Assembly: GCA_041396705.1 (NCBI GenBank)
Contig: JAWKYB010000002.1
Coordinates: 310,001 to 374,000, forward strand
Length of the DNA: 64,000 nt
Reading direction: 5' to 3'
Origin: Alphaproteobacteria bacterium
Lineage (GTDB): Bacteria; Pseudomonadota; Alphaproteobacteria; CALKHQ01
Of the stretch, positions 1 to 10,009 are shown one piece after another. Position numbers and translations under genes: made by a program. The first letter of the stretch is position 1. Every line of letters starts with the position of its first letter. The notes beneath the pieces are model-generated. The model did no database searches, was not told the DNA's origin, and worked only from the letters and a program-made list of their open reading frames with translations.

Positions 1-1038
1 CTCCGCGGCGAGCACCGCCTGCGGCAGCGCCTGTTCCACCGCGCAGAACAGGCGCCAGTAATTGTCCCAGTGCCAGGTGGACGGGTCCTGCGTCGGGTCG
101 ATGCCGAGCCGGTCCATCGCCTGGGATAGCGCTTGCGGCTCCCGGTCCTGCAGGTCGCGAAGGCGCGCCAGCAGGATCTCGGCGTAGAGGTCGCCCTCGC
201 GATAGGCGGTGCCGCCCTTATGACGGTACGTCGACAGCAGCAGGTTCGACTTGCCGCTCTCGATCTCGTCGCCGACGGTAATGCGGTTGGCGCAACGGCG
301 GCCATCGATCTCGGTGTCGAAGTCGTCGACAAAGTAGGTGCGGGTGAACAGCGGCGTTCCGTGGTAGAAGCGCCAGATCACCTCGATCGACTTGCCATGC
401 AGTTCCGGGCGCAGCCCGTCCGGCACGTCGACCTTCATTCGATATTGGCAGGTGACCGGCCCTTCGCAGATGATGTCGAAACGTGCCACGGCGTGAGCCG
501 GGGGGTTGATCAGACCGTTTTCGGGCGTGAAGAACGGGCCGTAGACGCCACCGAAGGCATTCGCGTTGCCGGCGATCAGGTTGATCCGTTGGCTGGTCTG
601 CTCGAAATGGCGGATGCCCCACTTGCTTGCACCATCGCCACGGGCAGTTCCGGTGCACAGTTCCAGTTCATAGCAGCCGGTATTGAGACGGCGGTATCCG
701 TCCGCAAGTTGCGGGTCGAGAATGCGGATGCCGTCATGTGCTCCGTCCTGCGGAGTCTCGGACAGCCAAACCACGTATCTCTGCCGCACCTCACCGCGCG
801 CCATGGAGACCGGCAGGCACAGTGTGGCCGACGCCTGCGCACCATCGGCTCCGACATGCCACGCGGTGATCTGTACCGGCATCCGCCGTCCGTTGCCATC
901 GGTGACCACGAGCCCGCGCTCGTTCGGGCGGATGCGGTCGAACGCAAGGCAGAACTCCACCGGTTCGGCCACCCTGCCGAGGCCGAGGGGATCGACGATA
1001 TCGATCGGAATGCAGTGTTGCGCCAATGGCTCGGTCAT
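1..1038 (-). CDS. Partial protein of unknown function, linked to a sugar importer
   Basis: An open frame starts at an ATG at 1036-1038 (MTEPLAQHCIPIDIVDPLGL) and runs without a stop off the left edge, giving at least 346 residues. No signal peptide or membrane segment is visible. The sequence is rich in aromatic and beta-type segments, for example YRMKVDVPDGLRPELHGKSI and YFVDDFDTEIDGRRCANRI, which suggests a beta-sandwich protein. It lies 52 bp downstream of two sugar ABC permeases on the same strand and is probably the last or a late gene of that operon. A glycan-processing role, such as a lyase-like or glycosidase-like protein, is only a guess from context. I do not recognise the family, and the C-terminus is outside the window. 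Confidence 0.6.
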   Translation of the reverse strand, partial: MTEPLAQHCIPIDIVDPLGLGRVAEPVEFCLAFDRIRPNERGLVVTDGNGRRMPVQITAWHVGADGAQASATLCLPVSMARGEVRQRYVVWLSETPQDGAHDGIRILDPQLADGYRRLNTGCYELELCTGTARGDGASKWGIRHFEQTSQRINLIAGNANAFGGVYGPFFTPENGLINPPAHAVARFDIICEGPVTCQYRMKVDVPDGLRPELHGKSIEVIWRFYHGTPLFTRTYFVDDFDTEIDGRRCANRITVGDEIESGKSNLLLSTYRHKGGTAYREGDLYAEILLARLRDLQDREPQALSQAMDRLGIDPTQDPSTWHWDNYWRLFCAVEQALPQAVLAAE

Positions 1039-1090
1039 GCCGTTCCCTTTCCGACATATGTGCTGGCAGGAAATTGCGCGGGCAGGCCGG

Positions 1091-1912
1091 TCACTTGATC
1101 GCCCCCATGGTCACGCCGCGCCGGAAGCTGCGCTGGGTAACGATGTAAAGCAGCAGTATCGGCACGAACATGATCACGCAGGTCGTCGCGACCAACTCGT
1201 AGTTGAAGGTGAAACGGCCCATGAAATCGATCACCGAGACGCTGAGCGGCATCAGGTCCTGACGGGTCGCGATGACCAGCGGCAGGAAGAAGCTGTTCCA
1301 GGCCCATAGGAATTCGATCACGGCCAGCGCGCCGATACCCGGCAGACTGACAGGCACGATGATCCGGATCAGGATTTGCAGGTCGTTACATCCGTCCAGG
1401 CGGGCGGCGTCGAGCAGGTCGCGCGGCACCTCGCGCATGAACGTCGTCATCAGGAAGATGCCGAATGAAAGCCCCAGCGCGATCAGCGGCAGGATCATGC
1501 CGACATAGCTGTTCAGGAGGCCCCAGTCCTTCAGCAGGTTGTAGACCGGGATCAGGATCGAGACCTCGGAGACCATCAGCCCGACCAGCACCAGGACAAA
1601 CAGCACCTGCTTGCCGGCAAAGTCGTAGACCGCAAAGGCGAACGCGGCCGTCGCAGACAGGATGATGGTCAGCCCGGTGACCGCGCCAGACACCAGCAGA
1701 CTGTTGAGAACGGCCTGGTAATAGCCACGATCGACCAGCACCAGCCCGTAATTGTGCCAGCGTGGGTCCTCTGGCAGGGCGAAAACGCTCGCGATCAGCT
1801 CGCCCTGCGACTTCAGGGAGGTGACGAACAATAGATAGACCGGCGCGATCGAGATGATCGTGAACAGGACCAGGACAGCGTTGGCGCCCAGAGCGTTGAG
1901 CAGCCGGTTCAT
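1091..1912 (-). CDS. Carbohydrate ABC transporter permease, MalG type
   Basis: Protein of 273 residues, inner-membrane half of a sugar importer. It starts MNRLLNALGANAVLVLFTII and has about six hydrophobic segments. The EAA loop that contacts the ATPase is clear (DAARLDGCNDLQ followed by P-x-S-L-P-G). It ends with the basic tail QRSFRRGVTMGAIK usual for MalG/UgpE-type permeases. Its ATG shares one base with the TGA of the preceding permease gene (TGATG), so the two are likely co-translated. No ATP-binding gene is present in this locus, so an ATPase from elsewhere, possibly a shared MsmK/UgpC-type protein, would be needed. Substrate cannot be read from the sequence. Confidence 0.92.
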   Translation of the reverse strand: MNRLLNALGANAVLVLFTIISIAPVYLLFVTSLKSQGELIASVFALPEDPRWHNYGLVLVDRGYYQAVLNSLLVSGAVTGLTIILSATAAFAFAVYDFAGKQVLFVLVLVGLMVSEVSILIPVYNLLKDWGLLNSYVGMILPLIALGLSFGIFLMTTFMREVPRDLLDAARLDGCNDLQILIRIIVPVSLPGIGALAVIEFLWAWNSFFLPLVIATRQDLMPLSVSVIDFMGRFTFNYELVATTCVIMFVPILLLYIVTQRSFRRGVTMGAIK

Positions 1913-2793
1913 CAGGAGGCCATCCGTGCCGCGCGGGACCGCGCGTTCCACAGCAGCAGCACGCTGAGAGCCAGGATGATGGCGGTCAGCACCGTGCTCA
2001 TGGCCGCGGCGTAGTGCACCTGGCCCTGACGGATGAACAGGTCGAACATGTAGACGGCGACGATCTGGGTGGCGTTGTCCGGGCCGCCCTTGGTGGCGAC
2101 GTAGATGATGTCGAAGAACTTCATCGAGCCGATGACGGTGTAGACCAGCACGAAGACGATGGTCGGCCGCAGCAGCGGGATGGTGATGCGCCAGAACTGT
2201 TGCAGCGGCCCCGCGCCGTCGATGCGCGCGGCATCGTAAATCTCGGGGTCGATCCCCTGCAGGCCGGCGAGGAAAATCAAAGTGCAGAAGCCGTAGTAGC
2301 CCCAACTTCCGATCATGTTCACGGCGACCAGCGCGGACCCAGCGTCGCCGAGCCAGGGCCGCGCCAGGCTGCTCAGTCCGATCAGATCGAGGCCCTGATT
2401 CAGCGCGCCGAATGTCGGGTTGTAGACCCAGCCCCAGATGATTGCCGCCATGATCGGCGCAACGGTCGCGGGCAGGAAAAAGACGGTCGCGTAGAACAGT
2501 CGTGCCCGGCGATGCACCAGCAGGACCGCCAGCACCAGGCCGATCGCCACCGGCACGACGATCGAAAGCGCGACCCAGATCAGATTGTGCGACAGCGCAC
2601 GAAGGAACAGGTCGTCGGAGATCAGACGCTCGTAGTTGCCGAGGCCGACGAAATGGACCGCCGATTCCCGGCCCGCCTCGGGCGCCAATGTGCTGAGCAC
2701 GGCATTCTGTGCGATGGGATAGAAAATCCATAGCGCCAGGTAGAGAAGGGCCGGCGCCAGGAACACATATGGCGCGCGCTTCTTGTTCGGCAT
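1912..2793 (-). CDS. Carbohydrate ABC transporter permease, MalF type
   Basis: Protein of 293 residues beginning MPNKKRAPYVFLAPALLYLA, with six predicted membrane segments. The EAA motif is intact (EIYDAARIDGAGPLQQFWRI, then PLLRPT). Length and layout match MalF/UgpA-type sugar permeases. It partners the MalG-type permease directly downstream, with which it overlaps by one base. Upstream lies the broken substrate-binding gene, an order (binding protein, permease, permease) that is standard for CUT1 importers. With its binding protein disrupted, the importer may be non-functional unless another binding protein serves it. Confidence 0.92.
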   Translation of the reverse strand: MPNKKRAPYVFLAPALLYLALWIFYPIAQNAVLSTLAPEAGRESAVHFVGLGNYERLISDDLFLRALSHNLIWVALSIVVPVAIGLVLAVLLVHRRARLFYATVFFLPATVAPIMAAIIWGWVYNPTFGALNQGLDLIGLSSLARPWLGDAGSALVAVNMIGSWGYYGFCTLIFLAGLQGIDPEIYDAARIDGAGPLQQFWRITIPLLRPTIVFVLVYTVIGSMKFFDIIYVATKGGPDNATQIVAVYMFDLFIRQGQVHYAAAMSTVLTAIILALSVLLLWNARSRAARMAS

Positions 2794-2862
2794 GACCGCC
2801 TTCGGATCTGCGGGAGGCGCGGCCGCGAAGCTGCGGCCCGCCGTCGGGATCTCATTGCGGGC

Positions 2863-4177
2863 TTACGGCTCCCACACTTCGCCGGCGTCGGTCGCCGACT
2901 GCATCTGCTCGTCCAGTTTGGCGAGGTGCCGGCGTCGTGTCTCCGGTCGGCGCCCTGGATGTCGTTATACATGACAAACGTCACCCGCGGCGGCGCCGTG
3001 GTGTGGAACGCATCGACGTTGCGATCCTGCATCGCCGCGCCGGTGGCGAAGGCGTCGGCAACCACGCCGGCGATGCCGTATGCCGCGAAGTCGATCGGCG
3101 TCTTCTGGATCGGGATGGTGTAGCCTTCGGTGACCCAGGTTTCCAGCCAGCGCGGATCGGACACGAAGTCGATGCTTTCCGGCCACGCGAGTCCAGGCAC
3201 CTTCGTCGGACCAGATGTACCAGGCCGAGCCTCGGACATGTGTGTGGCCTGCGGCACCCCTTCCTTGAACTGCGGCATGTAGAAGATGTCGAGCTTGTCC
3301 TCCGGCATGTTCTCTATGACCGTATGGATCACCCAGGTGCCGGTCCAGATTGCGGTCGCCTGTCCGGAATAGAACTGCAACAGGGCATCGTTGTGGGACG
3401 TGCCGTTGAAGCCTGGGCTGAAGCAGCTGTGCTCAACCATCTGCAAGATCAGTTGTAGCGCTTCGAGCGGCTCTGCCGAAGTTCCACGGCTGCCGGCCTT
3501 GCAGCAGGGCGAGGCCCACCTCCCGGCCTCCAGCCAGCGCCGTCACGTCCGTCCACATGTTCTGGCCGGCCAGAGATCCTGGTTGCCGAGCGAAATCAGG
3601 ATCAGGCCCGCCGCGCTGGCCGTGTCGCGCAAGCCAACACGTCCTCGAACGACTGCGGTGGCTGCAAGGCCCAGCTCGGCGAAAATCTCGGTGTTGTAGT
3701 AAACGTATTCCAGGTCCTGCTCCCACGGATACGCATAGAGAGCTTGCTGGAACGAGTTGCGCTCGATGGCCCATTGCGGCAGCCGGTCAGACCAACCGTA
3801 CTGCTCCGCATACGGGGTCAGGTCGGTCAGATAATAGCCGGCGTTGGCATAGGCGGTCAGCCCGGCGCCGGACGGCCAGCTGTAGAACACGTCCGGAGCC
3901 TCGCCCGACGTCAGGGCCAACTCGACCGCGTTGCGGATCCGGGAAACCGCCACCGAACACCGAGCGCGAAACACAACGCACGGATGCTCGGCCTGGAACT
4001 CCTGGTGGATCTTCTCCACCGCAGGTCTTCCCGCGAAGCGGTCATGCCATAGTATTCGAACTGGTCCCATACGGTCAGGATCTGCCGGTCCTCGTCCGCG
4101 CATTCCTGGGCCGATGCGGCAGCGGCGAGACCGCTCGAAAACGCCATCGCCGCGGCAAATGTCGTCCAACGCTTCAT
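2863..4177 (-). pseudogene. Broken extracellular sugar-binding protein gene (CUT1 type)
   Basis: The frame opens with a good signal peptide (MKRWTTFAAAMAFSSGLAAA, then ASAQ) at 4177, but coding similarity then jumps between frames. One frame carries SGEAPDVFYSWPSGAGLTAY and EQDLEYVYYNTEIF. A second carries FSPGFNGTSHNDALLQFYSG and KVPGLAWPESIDFVSDP. The last piece ends QMQSATDAGEVWEP before a TAA at 2863-2865. These are typical parts of a family-1 extracellular solute-binding protein of about 430 residues. At least three indels are needed to join them. The gene sits just upstream of the two permeases and would have been their periplasmic receptor. Sequencing error cannot be excluded, but the flanking permeases are clean. 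Confidence 0.8.
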
Positions 4178-4356
4178 TCGCGTTCCTCCCGGTTATCCGG
4201 TCGGTTCGGCGCTCGCGCAGCAGCGGCAGCACGACGCCACGCCCGCTCGCATCCATCCGACGGTGCCGACAGGTTAGGAAGTCGCCCCCAGTCGGGGAAA
4301 CAACGAAGACGCGCGGATTGGATCGAAAAAATCCAAAGTGGATATCTAACGCGATA

Positions 4357-6110
4357 TCAATGATTAAACAGCATCGCGACTCGCGACTGGATGCGCGCCA
4401 GCACCGCGCGCGGCGGGTGCCCGTGCAGCAACATGTCGTGGATCTCCTCCACGCCGAGGATCTCGATCAGCATGGAGATGCCGGGTACCGGTGGTCGCGG
4501 CCACATCCGCATGTAGCCGCGGGCATGAAACTGTCGATGGCGTCCATCATCGGCGGAATTTCGCGCGCACCTCGGCTTCACGGCTGACGCTGAGCCTGGC
4601 GCGAGCAAGGTTTCCGTTCATGCTGAAGAGCTTCATCACTTCGGGCGACGTCAGCGAGCGGATCGCCGACCACGCTGCGTCGACCCGCGACGGCTCGATG
4701 TTGGCAGGGATCGCCAGCGCACATAGCCGCCGAGCGGGTGATCGGCCATCCCCGCGGACCGGCAGGATGCGGCAGGTAACCGGTGCGGCCGTAAGCGGCG
4801 CAGTTTTCGTTCAGCTCAGACCGGCGCGAGCAGCAATGGGAATAGGCGAAAACGGCCTCGCCGCGGGCATAGGTCGTTGCCCGGTCGTACCAGGCCATGC
4901 CGAGGATATTCGGCGGCGAGCAGTCCATCAGCGCGCGCATGAACTCGGCCGTTTCCAGGGCCTCGTCAGAGAGAAACTGCGGCTCAGGCCGCCAATCCCG
5001 ACCCACCTGTGCGTCGAAGCCCCGTCGGTTCCTCCGGCAGCCTGAGCACGCTCCGCCCAAGCAGCCATCATCATCATGAAGCTGGCCGAGGGGCGTGCCG
5101 CGCGGCGTTCCACGACACGCCCCACATCCGCTCTCGCGGCCGGTTGACAAGCGGGAGCGCCCGGATCAGGTCCGCCGCCGTGCGTGGGGGCGCCAGATCC
5201 AGCGCCTCCAGAATGTCCGAGCGATAGACCAGCATTTCCGCCGTGGTGACGATGGGATGCCATAACAGCGACCGAGGTAGGAGGAACTGGCGATCGCATC
5301 GGGGTAGAAGTCGGCCAAGTCGGTTCCGGCCCGCTTCGATCCCAGGTCATCCAGCGGGCGCAGGACGCCCTTCAGCGAAGAATCGCCGAACCACGGCAAA
5401 TCGCAGGCCAGGATGTCGTAGCGCGAGCTTGCCAGTCTCGCATTCTCCAGTATCTGCAGGCGCAGCCGGTCGATGACAGCGCGCGGCTGCTGATGGGCGT
5501 CCCCAGGATCAGCTCGACCTGCCGCTTCAACGTGTTCATCGCCGTAAACGTCGGGTCGGCGTGCAGCAACAGCCGCAGGCCCAGACCTACGTCCAGGCGA
5601 CGGTCGAGAACCACCGGCGGTCCGATGATGCGCCCGTCCGTGGCGGCGAAGCCGCCGCGGGTCGGCTGGGGCGCTCTCGGCAACAGCTCGTCCAGATGCT
5701 CCTGCAACTGACGTGAGCCGGACTCCAGCGCCGCAGCAGCTCATCGGCCGGATGCAACGAGAACGAGCCCGCTGCGGGTGCGCCGGTCGGATCATGACCA
5801 GGTCAGGCCGCGGCCGGTCGACCGGGCCATGGCAGGAGCCACGTAGCTCATGCCCGATGCGGCGACGCAGAAGAGGTTGTCGCGACCTGGCCCAGAAAGT
5901 GGCTGCGCAACAGGTACAGAATCATCTTCGAGGCCCTGCGGAAGCCGCTCTTGAGGCCGAGGGTATCAGAGATCTCCATGTCGAGCTGTTCGACTAGGTC
6001 CAGCACGCGCAGCTGTTCCGGGGCTGCCCGGCAGATGCGCAGCGAATATGGCTCTCCACGCTCGTAAGGGCCTTCGGAGCTCGCGGACGACTTTGCATGG
6101 TCCGCTTCAT
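4357..6110 (-). pseudogene. Broken gene: winged-helix domain fused to solute-binding-protein-like domain
   Basis: Pieces in several minus-strand frames order into one protein of about 580 residues. Near 6,010-5,880 lies VLDLVEQLDMEISDTLGLKS, then FRRASKMILYLLRSHFLGQV and, after an indel, AASGMSYV, which look like a MarR-like winged helix. Then come HADPTFTAMNTLKRQ, LASSRYDILACDLPWFGDSS, GTDLADFYPDAIASSSYLGR, DEALETAEFMRALMDCSPPN and the end LIEILGVEEIHDMLLHG before a stop at 4357-4359. The later parts resemble extracellular solute-binding proteins. No signal peptide precedes the first piece, so the product, if once intact, was probably a cytosolic sugar-sensing regulator rather than a receptor. 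Many indels are needed. It lies upstream of the CUT1 importer on the same strand, fitting a local regulator. The start is uncertain (MKRTMQ at 6110). Confidence 0.55.
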
Positions 6111-6259
6111 GGGTCTACGCTAACTCGGGCCGTCGCTTGGGACACCGTTCCGTCCGCTTAGAATGCGTTTGAGAAAGGGCTTCCCCGACGCGGCGCGCTG
6201 GGATTACCCCTATGCATGTGGACAGCAGCGACGCGAGGTGTGGATCGGCGTGGAATAAG

Positions 6260-7934
6260 GGCTCTGACTCCGATTTCGGTGCAGGATGCCTGTATATTGT
6301 GGCGCAGCTATATAGAACGCGCTCAATATGTGGGAGAGCCTGGCCATGCGCCAAGTTGTCACGTTCAATCACTGCTGCCGTCAGGCCTGAGGGTCGAACA
6401 TGTCGCGGTGATGGCGGCGAGATTGTCGCCGTTGCGCGGAGATCGCGATCGGCATCCGAGTGTCCTGCGTGTGGTCGCGCCTCGAGGCGAGTCCGCTGGC
6501 CGATACTTGCGGTGCCTGGCCGACCTGCCGGCGCATGGTCGTCGGACCGGATCCGCCTGGAGACCAGACGGTTCCGATGCGGCGGTGCCGGTTGCCGGAG
6601 GAAGATCTTCGCCGAGCGGTTTGACGGCGGAATCACGCAACCCTTTGCGCGGCGGACCTCACGGCTGCAGGGCATTGTCCGTCATCTCGGCCTCGCCCTC
6701 GGCGGCCGCCCAGGTCAAAGTCTCGCGCGGCAGCTCTTGTTCCCGTCAGCAAGGACACGCTGCTTCGGGCAGTACGGTCCCCAACCATTGCGCAGCCGAC
6801 GGATGTTGGGCATCGATGATTGGGCATGGCCGCGGGCACCGTTGTGGAACGATCGTCTGCGATCTTGAGCGGCGGCGCATCGTCGACGTGCTGCCTGACC
6901 GTGAGGCCGCGACGGTCGAGGCCGCAGCTCCGCGGCGCGGCCTGCCAGCCGCGTCGTGTCGCGAGATCGCGGCGGCGCCTATGGACCAAACCTCAGCCGG
7001 GCATTGCCCGAAGCGCGGCAGGTCGCCGATCGTTGGCATCTGATGGAGAATGCGAGGCAGCGCGTTCCTCGACGCGGTACGCAGATCGATGCGATCGATC
7101 CGTCAGGCGCTCGGCGCGACCGAGATCAACCCCGCGCTTTTGACCTGCGCCGAGCGCATCCAGTACGAAGGCTTTCTCCGCCGCGAGGAGACCAATCGGA
7201 CCATTCTCGTCCTCTTCGACGCAGGAACGCCGATCAAGGCGATCGTGCGCCGCACCGGCCTGGTCGGCAGGTGGTTCGCCGGGTGGTGCGGCGAAAGAGA
7301 TGACGTATTCCGCATTCGCAAGAGCTCGTTGGAGCCATGGCTCGTCAGGCTGAACGAGGAGTGGGCTGCCGGCTGCCGAAATGGTGCCGAACTCTGGCGC
7401 CGCCTGAAGCGCGCTGGCTTCAAGGGCGGCTGCGTGTCATTTCCGTCACGGAATGGGCAACACGGCGTCGACGGGCTGAAACAGCGCCAACCTGCGGACC
7501 GCTGAAATGTCCATCATCACGCCAGATCGCGCGTGATGACCGTCGCCCGCGATGATCTTTCCAAAGCCGACGCGGTGACGATCGCCACAATCGAAACCGC
7601 TGTTCCGGCGCTCCGCCGGCGCCGCGCCACTTGTTCGATCGCTTCCAGGCGATGATCCGACAGCGCAAGAGCGAGGACCTGCAGCGCTGGCTTCCAGGAC
7701 GCCGCCACCTGGCCTGCTCGCGTCCTTCGCAGGGGGGCTGAAGGCCGACGGAATGCGCGGTCGCCGCCGCGCTGTCCAGGCCTTGGTCAAACGGACAGAC
7801 GGAAGGCCAGATCCACCAAGCTGAAGCTCGTCAAGCGGCAGATGTGGCCGTGCCAATCTCGATCTTCTTCGCGCCTTCGATTGATCGGAGCCGAACGATG
7901 AACCCTCGGTGTGCACCGAGATTGGGTCAGAGCC
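6260..7934 (+). mobile_element. ISL3-family insertion sequence, copy 1 (degenerate)
   Basis: The element is bounded by inverted ends that begin GGCTCTGAC: the left end reads GGCTCTGACTCCGATTTCGG and the right end, on the other strand, GGCTCTGACCCAATCTCGGT. It is 1,675 bp long. The same ends bound the second copy at 25,452-28,457, and the interior is nearly identical to it. The flanks GGAATAAG (left) and GGAAGATAAG (right) look like a decayed target duplication. It interrupts the stretch between the broken sugar-importer locus and a serine-recombinase remnant. Confidence 0.85.
6346..7901 (+). pseudogene. ISL3-family transposase, frameshifted
   Basis: Start MRQVVTFNH by comparison with copy 2. 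Fragments in all three frames match an ISL3 transposase: RRMVVGPDPP-like zinc-ribbon region, EARQVADRWHLMENA, GATEINPALLTCAERIQYEG, RIRKSSLEPWLVRLNEEWAA and CRNGAELWRRLKRAGFKGG. The C-terminal region keeps the ISL3-type stretch around ITKLKLVKRQMYG in broken form. It carries more indels than copy 2 (for example 6,350-7,000 and near 7,430), so it cannot make a working transposase. It might still be mobilised in trans because both ends are intact. Confidence 0.85.
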
Positions 7935-7941
7935 GGAAGAT

Positions 7942-8810
7942 AAGGACCCCGACACCGGTCGGCGCGTCTCACCGCGGCTGAACCCGCCCCGAGCGGTGGT
8001 GGTCCGCGACGAGCCGGACCTCAGGATCGTGCCGCAGCCGCTGTGCGGGACGCGGTCGAACGCCAGGAGGCGGTCGCCCTGGGCCCTCAGACAGCAGTCC
8101 GCAACGCCGAGCGGCCGCCGTGGGAGCGGCGCCAGCCGCGCCCGCTCTCCGGGCTGGTGAAGTGCGGGAGTCTGCGGCGGCGGCTACGTCCAGATCAGCA
8201 AGAGCCTGCTCGGCTGCGCCAGCGCCCGCAACAAGGGCACCTGCGCCAACCGCCTCAGCATCCGCCGCGACACGCTGGAGGCGACCATCCTCGACCGTTT
8301 TTCCAGGGCCGGCCTGGTGAACCCCGAGCTGTTCGAGGCCGGTGCCCGTCCAGCCCGAGTTCCGCTGACTCAACCGGCTGCGCGGCAACGCCGACGCCGA
8401 GCAGGAAAGCGATGCGCAGCGAGATCGCCCGCATCGACCGGCGGCTGGAGCGGCTGGTCGACGCGGTACTCGCCGGCGGCGACGCCCGCGTGCTCAACGC
8501 CCGCATGCGCGACCTGGAGGGCGCCAGCAGGCCCTCAAGACCAAACTCGATCAAGCCAGGACGCCACTGCCCCGGCTGCATCCCAACCTGGCCGAGGTCT
8601 ACCGGCAGAAGGTGGCCACGTTGCACGAGGCGCTGGCCGATCCTGCGCAGGGCCATCAGGCGATGGAGCAGGTCCGCGCGCTGGTGGAGAAGATGGGCTG
8701 AAGCCGGAGGGCGGCGAGCTTCGGATCGACCTCTACGGCGCGCTCGCGGGGATCCTGGCGCTGTGCGGCGACGGCAAACAGCACAAGCCCGGTCGAGGTC
8801 AGGCTTTGTG
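7942..8810 (+). pseudogene. Serine site-specific recombinase, C-terminal remnant
   Basis: Immediately right of the ISL3 copy lie frame-shifted pieces of a large serine recombinase. They include VVVRDEPDLRIVPQPL (recombinase domain end), SGLVKCG, then GGYVQISKSLLGCASARNKG with the CxxC...C...C zinc-ribbon pattern, RLSIRRDTLEATILDRF, the coiled coil MRSEIARIDRRLERLVDAVL, and LKPEGGELRIDLYGALAGIL near the end. The N-terminal catalytic resolvase domain is absent. It is the remnant of a phage or integrative element integrase. A short matching fragment lies left of the second ISL3 copy at 25,315-25,451. Confidence 0.6.
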
Positions 8811-9036
8811 TGAGCAATTAGAGGTGGTTGCGGGGGCGCACAACCGCCTTCACTATTTGCTCTTCGCGCTTTCTCCGGGCTTCGGCCTCAGCGAAAGCGC
8901 GCTGCGGACCGAGCCACAGTGGACGCAACGACCCGTGATCACTTGAGCCACACGGTGAACCCGCGTAAATGAGGGCCCAATTCTCGGAGAGCCAACAAAC
9001 CTACGGTCTGCGCGCCCGACACAGGCTGTTTTGTGG

Positions 9037-10009
9037 CTAGCTCCGTTTGCGGCCTAGTCCCACAGCCAGGATGATGATTCCGCGTGCGGTCAGCTGCTGG
9101 CTGAAGTCGAGGCCCATGAGGATCGGCCGTTGTTGATCAGGCTGATCATCAGGGCGCCGATGATCGAAACTCAACCACGGTCCCGAAGCCGCCGAACAGA
9201 CTGGTGCCGCCGAGGACGCAGGCCGCGATCACCGAGAGCTCGTCGCCCTCGCCGAACTGGAAGCGACCGGTGTGGAGGCGTCCGGCATAGAGCATGCCGG
9301 CCAGCGCCGCGGTCACCGAGGAGATCAGCAGCACGTAGAACTTCATCCGCCCGGTCGCCACGCCGCTGAACCGGGCCGCGGTTTCGTTTCCGCCCGTCGC
9401 CAGCACCTGACGGCCATAGCGGGTCTTGCGCAGCGCGACGTGGCCCACCACCCCGACGACCAGCGTCCAGACCAGGAGAATGGGAATGGGCCCGAGATCG
9501 CCGGCGCCGAACACGAAGGTGTAGGTCTCGTTCAGGATCGGGATCGCGGCCGTATCGCTGATCCACATCGCCGCCCCGCGGGCGATACCGAGCATTGCCA
9601 GCGAGACCAGGAACGAGGGAATGCCGATGCGGGTGGTCAGCGTGCCGTTTATCGTGCCGACCGCGAAGCCGGTCGCAAGACCGGCCGCGACGCCGGCGAC
9701 GAATCCCCACTCCGCGATCGCCATGGCGGCCACGACCGACGCAAGCCCGGCAACGGCGCCGACCGACAGGTCGATCTCGCCGGCGGAGAGCACGAATGTG
9801 ACGGCGACCGCCATCACCGCGATCATCGCGCTCTGGCGCACGATGTTGAGCAGGTTGCTGGTGCTGAGAAAACCCTTGTCGAACAGGGTCACGGCAAAGA
9901 AGACGAAGACGACGGCGAAGCCGATGTAGATGATGTACTGCCGCCAGTCTAGCTGGGACAGCTGGCCGGACTGTTCCCGGGTCGCGCTCGAAACGTCGCT
10001 GTCAGCCAT
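9037..10009 (-). pseudogene. Sugar ABC permease (RbsC family) with frameshifted C-terminus
   Basis: Starts MADSDVSSATREQSGQLSQL and is intact for about 277 residues, with the AGEIDLSVGAVAGL segment and GGTSLFGGFGTVV typical of BPD_transp_2 permeases. After GTVV the frame is lost: the expected continuation IIGALMISLINNG and ILMGLDFSQQLTARG lies in two other frames, ending LAVGLGRKRS at a TAG at 9037-9039. Two single-base indels near 9,165 and 9,125 explain this. As read, translation stops after EFRSSAP (286 residues), removing the last membrane segments. It overlaps the upstream ATPase gene by 8 bp and is the last gene of the long sugar operon. The damage faces the recombinase and insertion-sequence region. 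Confidence 0.8.
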
